Source of the DNA: Bolinopsis microptera
Lineage: Eukaryota; Ctenophora; Tentaculata; Lobata; Bolinopsidae
DNA length: 64,000 bases
Assembly: GCF_026151205.1 (NCBI RefSeq)
Contig: NC_087074.1
Coordinates: 9,279,726-9,343,725 of the forward strand
Direction of reading: 5' to 3'
In this document: in pieces, positions 11,336 through 24,200 of the stretch
How positions within the stretch are numbered: position 1 is the stretch's first letter
Layout: each line of letters opens with the position of its first letter
Program-made: the position numbers and the translations under genes
The notes under the pieces: model-generated
Databases searched by the model: none
The model's input: only the letters and a program-made list of their open reading frames with translations
Told to the model about the DNA's origin: nothing

Positions 11336-14300
11336 TCAGCTGCTTCTGTGACCATTCTCCTCAGATTTAGTCGGGCTGCTATTGTCCACAATGTCTATCC
11401 TGCAACTTCTGCAGTCCATTTGCTGGCAATCCCCCGTTGGGCACCGTCCGTACACATTCTTGTATGAGTCAGCCCAGTTTCGGCTCATCATGTTGCCAGT
11501 GTCTTTAACTTCACCCCCGTTTTCGTTTACTCGGCTGTAGTCCTGATTAACTGCTTCTTGGGACCTTTCGTGTCGCGCCTAATTAATAGCGAATGTTACA
11601 CCACTGATATTTAAGAAAAGGAACTTAGAAATGTTTCGAAATCTTATAACGGAGGAAGAAAAACATGCTGGTCTTAGGTCTAGAATTGATGAAATAAGAC
11701 GTTTGTTATAAAGAAACTTGTTTTAAAGAATCTGAACCTAAATGTTTGTTTAACATTTATTAATTAATTATACATTTATTGGGCTCTCGGCCAGACTATC
11801 GTAGCTGGAAGTATTACTGGTTCTTCTTATTTCACTAACATCATCAATTCTGTCGTGTATGCTCGTCTGCTGAGAGTGGAGAGACTGGAATTTATTTTGG
11901 AGATTCCTTCGTTAAAACATTAAAACATATTTGTAAGAGATTATGTTTTTATAAAACAATTAAAAAGTTGGTAGACGAAAATAAATAAGTTAATCATTAT
12001 AGCATACAAATTGTATTGCACTTTTATTCATTCTCTGACGAATCTTTTTGACATTTAATACTTCTTCAAGGAGCTCTTTTGAGTGACGTTATTATAAACG
12101 TTATATAGGACTACAACATACTTTTTCATCCCAATTGTTGTTATGGTTTTTGGTGTTACAGTTGTTGCTTTTATGCTCTTCCGCCACTTTAGCATGATGA
12201 TTCTTGAGTTCCTGATTTTGTTGCTCCTATGGGTTTCTTTATTCAGAGGTTGCTGAATATTCTTGAAAATTCATACCCTTATAAAATAATGATAGAAGTG
12301 ATCAGTGGGATCAGCATCACGGTAGACTCCAACTTGGCTAAACATACACGGTAGTTAAAATTTTAATTTCCAGCTGAATTATACGCTGACCACATCAGAA
12401 GGTGTATGTTTAGCCAAGTCCACTTTACCTACCTGTTCTAGTTCAGCTATAATTAGGCTCGCCTACTTAAGTCGTTAAATGAGACCCTTGTAATTGCAGG
12501 CTCGCCGCCAAGTGAGACCCTTGTAATTCATAATCAGTTATCTTAGTAAAAGGCCAATGAGTGCTGAAACGTAGATTATTTCATTTAGTGTTCACTAGTC
12601 ATTTGCCTTGTTTCACTCTGTCTGTCGAGAGCCGTGATGCTCCTTACTGAACACTACAATGTTAAAACTCACGTCTGGCCTTCCGAGATCTATAAAATAG
12701 AGAGGAAAATAAGGCATCAGAAAACGAATGAAAAATGAAACCACCCTTACTTTCACTGTAGTGTAAAGTTTCTCGAATTTAGTCATGATAAGAGGCATTG
12801 GTATAGCAATGAGGGGTAGCCCTATCAGAGCTAGAATAGACCCGACTATCTTTCCGAATGTAGTCTTCGGAATCATATCACCATAGCCAACTGTAGTGAT
12901 AGTGACCTGTAATAATGAACACATGAATATGGAAATCTGAAATAAATGGCTGACGTAATTAGTTTAAAAGCCGTCTAATCGATATTGAGTATCTTAATCT
13001 AATTGTTGTTGAGACTTTACCGAAAGATGCAATATACTCACAGCCGCCCAGTAACTAGAGGCGAATATGCTAACATATTTCGTTCTATTGTTTGTGCATT
13101 CCCGGTGAAACTTGCAATCGTCAGTTCCTATCCAGGAGTCGTTGTATAGACAAGTTTTAGTTTCAATGTCGTACTTCCCACATGGCGGCTGCTCTGCGAA
13201 ATAGACGAATCCTGCGATTTGATGATCAGTTGGAGATCAGATGTTTGGAAATAAGTCTTCTCTTAGAGAGTTTTCTGCACTACAATACGTGATAGGAATA
13301 CTGGTTCTATGTTAGATGGAGAATTTGTAAGCCGATAGGTACAAATATCAGCTAATTTATTAATCTATTTTTATCTGAAGCCGTTAATCGGAATGTATTG
13401 TAAATATTTAGAACCTGCAGCCAGGAACATAATGAAGATAATAACTCCAACGACGTGGAGGAGATCTGAGAAACTCTGTCTGAGAGCCAGACCCAGGCAA
13501 TACAGCAGAGTGGAGTGTCGGGCTAAATTGAATAGTCTCAATACTCCTATAGCTCGCAGTGGCAGCTGAAACAGATTACAAAGGTGTTATCGTTATTTTA
13601 ATTGGTAATAACACCGCTAATAGAATAGCTGTCAATGCTCCGTTTAGCAAACACAGATTCCTCTCTTCTTTAATAAGCTTGTTAATAGTTGAACAGCTCC
13701 GCGGATAAATCTTAAGTGAGATTCAAGAAACGGAAGCTGTGGCATTGACGGAAAAGAGACGAATAATATGGGCTTACCGGAGTAGGATTTGAGACTTTAT
13801 TCCAGTGTAATATGTTGTCTATTATAACTGCGACAACAATTATTGCATCCACCATCGACATAAAAGATTTGATGTATTTATACTTTTCCTCGGCGACAAC
13901 CAAGCCGGCAAAGTAGTGAACTGAAAAATTCGAATCATTGCTTTTTGACTTTGACTGCTATCGTAGTAAAAACTACGCGACAAAGCATATTTAAATAAAA
14001 TCTAGTGTTTCTATACGACAGTGAAATCCAGAACTTACTCATAATATCACTCATAAAACTTACTCATTATCCACAAGACGCACATCCCCTCTATAACACT
14101 CCCGTAACTGAAAATATTTTACATCTTTTTCATTTAACACTACAAGTAACAAGAATAAACTAACAAATCAACAACTCTGCTGATTTAAACACTGGGTAAA
14201 ATAATACTAAAACATACTAAAACATACTAAAACATACTAAAACATACTAAAACATACTAAAACATACTAAAACATACTAAAACATACTAAAACATACTAA

Positions 14301-17300
14301 AACATACTAAAACATACTAAAACATACTAAAACATACTAAAACATACTAAAACATACTAAAACATACTAAAACATACTAAAACATACTAAAACATACTAA
14401 AACATACTAAAACATACTAAAACATACTAAAACATACTAAAACATACTAAAACATACTAAAACATACTAAAACATACTAAAACATACTAAAACATACTAA
14501 AACATACTAAAACATACTAAAACATACTAAAACATACTAAAACATACTAAAACATACTAAAACATACTAAAACATACTAAAACATACTAAAACATACTAA
14601 AACATACTAAAACATACTAAAACATACTAAAACATACTAAAACATACTAAAACATACTAAAACATACCAAAACATACTAAAACAAACTGAAACATACTAA
14701 AACATACGGATAAAACAAAAGTATACTAACGGTTCTGGTATGAGCCCTTGATCGTGGTCACTGTCGTGACCGGACACTTCGTCCTCGTGGCTCCCCACAG
14801 ATTGTTGTGGTTGTTCTCCCTCTGTTTGGCCGGTTGTGATGGTAGATACCACGTGACAGAACACGAAGAGTAAGGTCGCTACCAGATCACAAGCCATCAC
14901 CACCTGAACACAGGATATTAAGTGTTAGCTGGGTGGTATTAGTGGCGGTGTTGTGTACTTACTTTCAGCTTTAGTAGATAACTTTGGATTTAAAATAGTT
15001 TATAAATAGCCCACGACTTATAATTATAACTTGGAGAAATGTGATTTCCTGTTCGGAACAGTAGTCGCATGTTGTCATGCGGCTAATGTTCCGATTTATG
15101 ATGATCACGTTCATGATGATCACGTTGTTGCGAAACACTAGCTATTTAGTCTTATCTAAAAAGAGCTTTTGACTCCTGGGTCACAACAACGTAGAAATTT
15201 TGAATATTCAACGTAAAATTAAAAAGCCCCTAAGCTATTATGCTCGACATGTTTCCGTTATTTTCCACGGCCCTAAAACTCACACTGAGGCCCTCTGCTA
15301 TAATCGACCGTTTAAATAAAAGAAAAATAGGCCAGGAAATAGATGTGAAATCTGGTGGGGAGGTGAAGCATAATTTTTTACATGTGGCAGCGATTCTGTG
15401 GTTTGATTGGTCAATAGTGGAAGCTGATTGGTTTATTGCTGTCACGTGTCAAAACATATACATTTAAATTATTAGTAAAAATAGTTAAAACAAAAGGAAA
15501 TGCTGATGGAAAAGAGGGCTGTGGTAATTTCGGCCCAAAAATGCATGACAACTGTATATGGTTATCGTCATAAAATTTGCCAAATCAGTTTGCAAATGCC
15601 ACTCAGAGATTTCAAACGAAACAAAAGGATCCTCAATATTTCTCCTAAAAATGTGTCTGCAGCTTCACAGAAACAAACCTAAGCAGCATTTAAGTTCAAT
15701 ATAACAAACTTACTGACGAACTTAATGAGTTTGGTGCCAAATCGACCAGTCACTCCTGGATTAGTCATAAGATTAAGTCTTATGAAAAGTTGATGTTTGT
15801 AACTTGAGTCCCGTGTTTATTGTTTATAACGTGAGTTCCACTTTTCAAATTGATGATGATTGAATGATCTGTTTTGGTTTGTTTAATGGTTGAGGGTGAA
15901 ATAATAACCTGAGTTAGAATGAGTACAGTTGTTTAATGGTTGAGGGTGAAATAACCTGAGTTAGAATGAGTACAGTTGTTTAATGGTTGAGGGTGAAATA
16001 ACCTGAGTTAGAATGAGTACAGTTGTTTAATGGTTGAGGGTGAAATAACCTGAGTTAGAATGAGAGAGGCCGCACAGCTGCACACCACGACACATCTTCG
16101 AGAGTACTTTATCACGAACAATCATCAAATTACCTTTCCTACCTTGTATGTCCAAGTTCTGCCACCGAATATTGTGCTGTAAAGTTTTGTATACCGCACG
16201 TTACTCGGCGGGTATATGATCTTTTTCCGTTCTGTTGTCTCATTCTTGTACTTCCACTGCATTGTTCCACTCTTGTTCAGGGTTGTTGTTCGTTTGTTGT
16301 TGTTTGTATTCGCCACTATCCGAATTGAATCGTTTGGTATCTGTGGAAATTTCATAGGTGATGTCATGTCGAAAATTTCTTCGCAGCTTTGAGTTTGATA
16401 GGTATGCTAGATTTGATAGGTATGAAACGGTGGCGTTCTTTGCAGAGGAGTAAGGTCACTCAGAGGTCATAATCTCCCAACATAGTCATAACAAACGACA
16501 TATGCGCTTTTTATATTTCAAAAGAAGCCAATGAAAGTAAGAATTACCGCAGTTCTTTTATTTAGATAAATATAAAACATATGTTATACAAGCCGCACTC
16601 TATGACTGTCTGTGTACAAATGAAAAAACATGCAAGTAACCTCAACTAACCTGGAAAAAGTCCACTTCCTCGATGAAAGTGCTGCAGTACACGTTTTTCG
16701 GCTGACTCAGCAGTCCCCTGCTCTGGTAAAAATAGAGAATGGCCTCAAAACTGAGCCTACATCTGTTAGTGAATACGTACGCTTGTCTCACGGGGTCCCA
16801 GAATAATTCTTTTTGGTTCGATCCCAGGAGAGTGTTAGGGTATCGTTCTAGTGTCTCCTAAAATTAGGGTCGGGTAATGTTACATAATACACGATTATAC
16901 AATATACGTACCATGCAAATACCTCAGATCCTCGCCTTAGAGCCATTTTTGTTATAAATTGCTAATGTATAATTTATGGGATAGCTGTCTCAAAAATAAT
17001 TTTCTGATTTTTAGCATATTGCAGAGTTGATGACAGAAAGGAATTTAGACCTGCGTTCGAATGTTTGACGTAGCCTATTTTCCTCTCTAGAAATTACCTT
17101 TAGGGTCTTGAAAGGCTCTCCCGAGACGATGATGTGAACGAAGTTGAACTGGTTTGTCACCACACTCAGGGTCGTCTCCTGCTCCGATACAAAGTCGTCT
17201 ATCGCAATGCTACCCACCTCCTCGATCATGACGTTCTGATTATCGTCAGCACCTTTAAGGAAGCCACCTATCTTCAACCAATCGACAGTCAAATACTCTG

Positions 17301-17316
17301 GCAACTCTTCGAACAT
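11336..17316 (-). CDS. Shaker-like voltage-gated K+ channel alpha subunit, ten exons, 567 aa
   Basis: Exons: 17316-17098, 16857-16651, 16340-16143, 14903-14731, 14107-14064, 13920-13778, 13565-13415, 13211-13042, 12906-12751, 11578-11336. All have GT/AG borders and the phases close. An in-frame TGA lies just before the start ATG. The T1 tetramerisation domain is about aa 55-142 (VHIIVSGEPFKTLKE, NTLLGS, AILYFYQSRG). S1 begins near 209 (VVMACDLVATLLFVF), S2 near 266 (YGSVIEGMCVLW), S3 near 302 (MSMVDAIIVVAVI), S4 at 329-346, S5 at about 365-385. The filter TVGYGD is at 440-445 and S6 contains IAIPMPLIM. It should form a tetrameric plasma-membrane K+ pore. Odd points: S4 keeps only three arginines (R332, R338, R344), and the S2 charge-transfer residues are changed. 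The 80-aa C-tail is Cys-rich (CPTGDCQQMDCRSC). Confidence 0.92.
12332..12419. repeat. Short foldback in the K+ channel last intron
   Basis: Two perfect 18-bp arms (ACTTGGCTAAACATACAC at 12332-12349 and its complement at 12402-12419) flank a 52-bp loop. It resembles a small MITE remnant. The rest of the intron (11579-12750) shows nothing recognisable. Confidence 0.75.
14204..14706. repeat. 10-bp tandem repeat array (about 50 copies)
   Basis: The unit AACATACTAA repeats almost perfectly through about 500 bp, with a few changes only near the right end (for example 14661-14690). It lies in the intron between the S2 and S1 exons of the K+ channel and ends about 25 bp from the donor of the S1 exon. 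Confidence 0.98.
15881..16064. repeat. 47-bp minisatellite, four copies
   Basis: Units begin at 15881, 15931, 15978 and 16025. The first carries an extra ATA. They lie in the K+ channel intron between the S1 exon and the T1-S1 linker exon. The rest of this intron (14904-16142) has no recognisable gene. Confidence 0.95.
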
Positions 17317-20300
17317 GGAATAACTCGAAACGAAAGCTCAGCAAGACAAAAAATGTTTAATGCTCAGTTTGTCGTGACAATTACCTAAATCTCATATGTA
17401 GCTTATTTGTTCTGAGTGGTCAGCTCATTCAGTTTTAACTTGCTGATTTTTCAATGACACACTATAGCTGTAGTGTGATTACGTTAATATAATATACGTT
17501 AATAGATAAAATTGTGTCGATATTCGGAATAATTATCTGTTGTAACACTATAATCTAACGAGTTGTACTTGTAATTTATAAAGCAAGCTTTATACTTTAT
17601 TAGTTTAAAGCAGACAGTGTGTTGCATGCGACCTAGATTTGATATCTTGATCGGAAATCTTGATCAGAAATCCACCAGAAAGCCAAAGCACGAAAATTAG
17701 AACGAACAAAAGATGGATTGGTGGGATACACCACGATTTACAAACGAAAATCTTCTCCACAATTAAGTTATAATGTTTCTCTCAAAGGTTAAGAATATAC
17801 CAGCTATCCGAGACAGGGCGCGATATAATGAGAGTGACATTAACCCAATCATGGACTGATGTCGCACATTGAGTATTAGCTCGGTCACACTCTCTTAAAT
17901 GGACGGTTAGATCGGAAGCTTTTAGTCCGGGCACGGGGTGGACGTGTTCTCTAGTGGTTTGAGTAATTGGAGTGAGGGGAGATGGCTATTAACCTGTTAC
18001 TTCTTGTTCAAGAAAAACGATCGGAACTGGTTATGTTTACCATTAGTTAGTTCAAATTGTCAAGTCATGGGTTATTTGTTGATGCAATGTTGCAGAGCGC
18101 TATGAGAATTGTCGGCTTAAACAAGACGTGACTCACAATTGTACTCTGATGACTAATTTTACAAGCCGCTCTTTACTTACAGCACATCATCCACTTGTCA
18201 TACTTTTTTTCAGTAAATGTGCAGAACTTACTTTAGGGAAATTTTGCAGCCGTTGTGGTAGTTTAGTAGTTTGCTGCAAAGTGACTGGATCTATGCAATC
18301 ATACATATCTTTGTGGCACCAAGTAAGCAACATATTTTCAGTGTTTAACCTTTTCTCTTTGATGTCGTAACCATAGTCCTAAGTCCTAACTCATTGGGCA
18401 TGTATTTAGGAAGGTTATTCCTCAAGTGGAAAACTTGCAGTTATAATCTACCATGGAATACATGTTGTAAGGTCTTGTTTAGATTAAGCGGAATCAAGTT
18501 TAGATGAATTGTAGGTATTCACTTGTCAATGTCAGCCAGATAGTATGGTTATAGTTTGGCAAATAGTAACCTAAAAAAGTGACAAGGTTCTATCTGATGA
18601 GCATATCTTTTTATAAAAATGTTCCATGGGCGTATTATAGTATGACATTGCTACAACACACAACTTCAAAACAATATAACATTCAGGAGCTATCAGATGG
18701 GTACAGAATGGCCGCAATTGTTACATAATGGCGGGTGAATGCGAGCTTTAAAGTGGTTTGATAATATCTAGAGTCAAGATATCTGATCGCTGTTTTATGA
18801 GCCTGATTTTGTTAACTTTCGGTAAGAAGAATTTTAAAACGTCCCGTTAAGTGCAAAATGACCGGCACGTTTATACATAAGCTACAAGGAAACATGTGGC
18901 CTAAAAATAACTATCTTTTTGAGTTACTGTTGAAAACCCAATTTCACTAATCAAGCAAATAAAATGTATGCGGTGAATCAAGTTGGTAAGGTTTTAGGGA
19001 TGTCCCCATCTAGGTGCAAACTGTTTGCAAAAGCCATATTTATGCTCGACTTATGAAGCAAAAAAGCCCTCAACTGCTTCTTTTTGTGTTATTTACGAAA
19101 AGTAAATAATTGCGGTCATTTTACACCCCTCTGAAGCTCCTGCGTGTCTTCCTGGTGGATATTATAAGTTGCAGAAGTAGGATGGTAAGCGCTTATAGAC
19201 CATTTCTCTAGACAGTAGTGCCCATCAGATAGGACCTTACCACTTGTTTGGTGGTTCCTGGGAGTGGGAACAACACTTCTATGGTTGCGATTAATTCAGA
19301 ACATTTACTCTTTTTTACTAAACTAAGAAAAAAGGCGAGGACTAAAGTTTTACTAAACAATCCAAAAATCGTAAATAAGGAGAAGACTAGACTCGAGCAG
19401 GATGTTCAGCGATCCCAAATGCTAACCTGATTTTACAACGCCGCTGGTCGCGGCAGCAGGCATCTAATTATTTTAAGAGTAGACATAATGTCTACTCTTT
19501 AAATCATTTGATGCCTAGACCTTGCAACTTGGCTATCTGACCAATCAGGTGTCTACAGATGCGTGTTCATTAGTATCAATTGTCTAAGCTTTGACCCCTT
19601 CAATAAAGACAAAACATCACGAGGATTATGGTGCGATACAGTAACTGTTTTGAGATCCATCTAAGCATCTATATAGTCGATTAGCAGGCTCAACCCATGC
19701 CTAATTAATTTGCTTGTCGCTTGATCTCATTTGTTTTGGGTTGTTTGAGATATCAACGCTTTCTATGCATTGCTTGCTTTCGCATACATCTGAATTAGCA
19801 TGTAATTTTCAGAATTATGTATGTAAACAGTAAAGCGTGGGCAAGTTAGAAAGGGAGGAGGGAAGATATTCTCAAAGATACTGAACTCATTTCTTCATCC
19901 TCAATACGATTATTGTATTATGATATATTTTGCTGAATTTTTGGTTGATTGCTTGATGATTTTTTCCTATGCTGATGAGTCTATTTTAAATTTACTTTTG
20001 ATCGTTTAAATTTTTACTTTCGGTGTAAAAGTTTTGTATAGTTTTATTGATTAACCAGTCTTCATTTAGCAGAATATTTATTTTACGAAGAACTCATCTA
20101 GAGATGCTACCTTCACTGTGTGTAATGACTGTGTAATGACTGTGTACTTAAGTATTGAACCTCAAATATTTAGGTCAATTTGCAAATTTGACAGAGGAGT
20201 TTAATTTGCAGAGCTTTCGCCTCATCCTTAATTACGATCATTAGATCAATACAATTAGTTTTTTTATAGAATTGAAAACTCCTAACAAGTAACAAAAGTC

Positions 20301-21281
20301 AATCGATTTCTGACAAAACCCCAGAATATTTGCAAAATAAATAATAAACTAGCAGATTAATAATAAGTTTACAAAGTATGATGTAAATATAATACTTGAG
20401 AGTTGAGTGCACTTTAAGACACATTTAAAGAGAGTTATACCATAGGGTGCTAAGCGCAGCTATGCTGTGCATTCTACAATCTGCAAATTGTCGACCCAAC
20501 TTGAATAGCTCATGCTGAAAGTCCAACCAGTTAGAATCACCTCTTTTCGCTTTACTGTTACTGCCCACATCTCACACCAATTGTCATGTGCGACGCTAAC
20601 AAACTGTCCAACGCACACTCGTGTGAAAGTTAGCCTCAATTTGGTATGTACAAATGTTATTTGTATACGTAGTTGGACTAAATAAGGTTCTATAATTGAG
20701 TGCACATTTTTGATGCTATGTTTTTAACAAGATGGACTGAAAGAGTTTACATATGGCTTAACTATCGCAGCATGAATTGTCTCGAACCGAAGTACTACAA
20801 CTGTGCAGTTAACAAGCTTCAAGATGCCTTGCAGTGGGAAGTCAATCAGTGAGACAACCTGTTGTCTGCATTGGCAGTGAGGTCCGCAATACTACTACTC
20901 GCTGGTCAATGCAATACTGCTTGCTGACTAGTCTTTGAGAAAATTTCTACACATCCAACCATGTACCGTTAACTTAACTTATATTTTCTTATACAAAATT
21001 TGGCGGAATGACAGGCTGAGCGCTGCCCAGTAAAATATAATATGACATAACAAGCAATTCTAATGTAATACTATGAACTGCATGGCAGTAATAAAACTGA
21101 ATGAAATCCAACTCTCTAGAAAGCAAGAAGATGTTAAAATATCCCGAACGAAGCCTCAAGTCTCATAATTCTTTTCATTCTAATATAGTAATATAGGCTT
21201 CCAGGAGTTTTTAGAATACCTTTTTACAAATTTTCAAATTCCGATGCACTGACAATTATATACCGCAGCTAAACTTTCGGC
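17317..21281. other. Intergenic region with no gene seen; one imperfect hairpin
   Basis: About 4 kb between the start of the K+ channel gene and the end of the matrix gene. No ORF shows coding character or splice-bounded domains. An imperfect inverted repeat spans about 19461-19513, with arms around GAGTAGACA / TGTCTACTC. The two gene ends presumably include the channel promoter (right of 17316) and the matrix gene 3' UTR (left of 21282), but no motif can be assigned with confidence. Confidence 0.6.
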
Positions 21282-24200
21282 TCAGTGTCCCTTCTCAGAG
21301 CAAGAAAGAAGGGGGTGGTATGTTCCGTCCTTCTGACAGAAGGTTCTTTGAGGAGCAGAGTGGTGGTCACAGAAGAGCATGACTGAGTTTCCAGGGAGGA
21401 CTGGATGGTGGGGCTCCGTGTAACCACCCTCTACCAACAAAACAGGACACCCTGCGGTTATATTATCTAGGTTAAGTGAGCTGCAAGAAGCTAAAGCGTC
21501 ATGATAAAATTGATTTGGATCACAATATTTCCAGAATAACAGAGTCCTGTTTTACTTACATCTTGTAGAGTTCTCGATTTCGTTAGATTGAAAATTACTG
21601 CATAATTTACACGATCTTTTACAATTGTAAAACGCTTCAGTAGGATATTTTAAGCAAAAGTCGGTGTCAATTTCAATGTTCTGTTTGCAACGCGTCAGTT
21701 CGTAATCTGTACAATCTTCTGAACTGGTCACTGAGGAATCTGATGTTAAATAAGGTGGGAGCTTAAATTTAAGATTGCTAAAAACATTTATCAGATGAAT
21801 TCCGTGAGTGTGTGTGTGGGTAATTACTCCCGGGCTACTATTCGATGACCCAGTAGAGGAATCTACGTATCTCTCCTAAGTAATAAGTATCCTAATATAA
21901 CTATAAGTAAGTTTGCAACAAGCAAATTTCGTTAAAGAAATTTGTCCGATTCTCCTCCTCATGCTAAATTAAAACCGATGACTAAAGAAAATAAAATGAT
22001 CACATCACGATCAAAGAATGGCAGGTCTATAAACTCACAAGTAGATCGCCCTCTCCGTCTAAAAATGCGAGGCTGGGGGTTGCATGGGCGGGGTTTAGTG
22101 CGGTGACCCCTGGTTTTAGGTATCGCTGCACCTGTTACCGTGTCCACACACCAACAATCCCCATTGTCACACTGCATCTGTAGAATGAATTGGAATTGAG
22201 ACTTTAGGCATGCAACAGAGTGGTAATCGCTAACTTTAGAATTTGTTAAATAAGGAATTTAAACTTTCGCATATATGTCGATTAAGCTTTAACTCTTTAA
22301 TAAACTAAAATTACCTCATGAAACTCGCCACGTTCATTGCACCTCGGGGTAAACGCATCAAATGGCACGATATATCCGTCAAATCGGGAGTTGTATACCG
22401 GTCTGCCACTCTGGTAGTTGAGACAAGTGGAGTTTGACATGACCACTGGTCGGCATGTGCCTGGAGCATGGTTGTATTCTCCGGACTCCCCACATCTTAG
22501 CACTGCTTTTCCATCCAGTTCGTGTCCTTTATAGCAGGTTATCTAGGAATTAAGGTTCGTAAATTTATTGAGGCGAAATTCAGTCGGACTACAACGTTGT
22601 ATGTACGGACACGTGACACGTGACGCGTGTGACGAGGCAGCCTAGCTTGATAAGGCAGCTGCAGTTGCTAAACTCCCAACTTGTACGCAATAGTAATCAT
22701 CTGCAGAGACATTTTTAATTTACTCCAAGGTCTAACCTGTACAATGGAACCAGTAACAACAGGGCCAGTAGGGAAAGAAGCACCATTCTCCACTACAACA
22801 TCAGCACAGGTGGTCGTGTCACCACAGAATCCACACGTTTTAGCACAGTTATCCAGCATGAAGTTCTTGAAGAAGGAGCAGTATCCAGCTACTACAAATC
22901 GGGCACAGTTGTCTCGTCTGTCCCGGCAGGCTTGTTTGTCAGGGATATTGAGGTTCGGGCAAGTTCCACATGACCTGTGTTTTGAGGTGATATTCAGTTT
23001 TACAATTACTTTCGCTTGAATGGTACTTCAATTTAACTTTTACCTAGTCACTTTCATTGTCATGATTCAGTTTTACTATTCGATTCAAACTATACATTTG
23101 TGGACCAATTAATGAAAGGCTAAAACATTCGAATGTCTTACGACCGTTCGGTTCTAAACCATGACTCTATAACAATCGTCTACATATATAATATGTATCA
23201 ACAATAAATCGTTATTATTTCACCAATAAGAAGCTAACCTTGGGCAGAACTGTACCATATAAGGAGCTCCAGATAAACATTGACCTGCTCTAGCGAAATC
23301 TTTACACAGTGGGCTAACATCGTTACAAGAGTAGAAGTCCATATCCAGGAACTCTTCAGATACTTCGTTAACTGAGTAAAATTGGGTTCAAAATATATAC
23401 ATTTTTATCAATTACTCTATTTCCAAATATATTATCAGTGCAATTATATAACATAAGAATCTGATCTAAATCTAGATGATATCATTAAGGAATATTGCTG
23501 GATCGTAAAACGTTAATTTTTTGAGTCTCAACCTTGTCTTTTGGACCGTTTGTTGTCTTTAGTTTTGCTATAACTCTGGAACACATCCTCCATGGTGCTG
23601 CCTCGACCGTACAGCTTTCCTTTGGACCGTTCAGAGGGGAAATATTTGTCAGCTGGTCGTCTGTTGTACTCGTATGGAGCTTAAGGAAGGGGTAGAGGAT
23701 ATTAAATAATTTAATTTTGATGACAGTGGATACCAACGAAACAGGATTCCTAAGGCAAGGGTCATTTTAATGGTAAATAAACTTTTATTGTAAAGACTTG
23801 CGAAACTTACTGCAATCAGGTCTCTCGCCTGAGGCATGAGTAAACCTAGTGTCTTTAATCTCCTTGCCGTTGAGATTTACACAGAAACAGCAGCAGCGGT
23901 TGCATTGCATGGGTAGATACTGGCCCCTGATTATTTCAACTTTATTTGAATGACAAGAAATGCGAAAAGCAACATTCAGGTCATCTTTGTATTACAAAAA
24001 ATAAATAAAGATACCATTGACTTTAATAAACGCTCCGTCGATCCTCTAGTTTATTATAATGAGTTGATAAACCTTACTAAAACTAATAACTGTTACTACC
24101 TAGTATCACACTCCGGTACAAGCTCATATTCCGGGATAATCCAGCCCACTTCAGGTAGCTGTATTGGCTGAGACTTCCGGTACTTCTCCCTCTGACACTG

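Noticed and set aside
14204-14706. CRISPR-like or regulatory array.
   Set aside because: The 10-bp units are contiguous with no spacers, in an intron of a eukaryotic gene: a simple minisatellite.
20460-20705. 81-aa minus-strand ORF in the 17.3-21.3 kb gap.
   Set aside because: Composition and codon pattern look random, with no splice-site partners or conserved motif.
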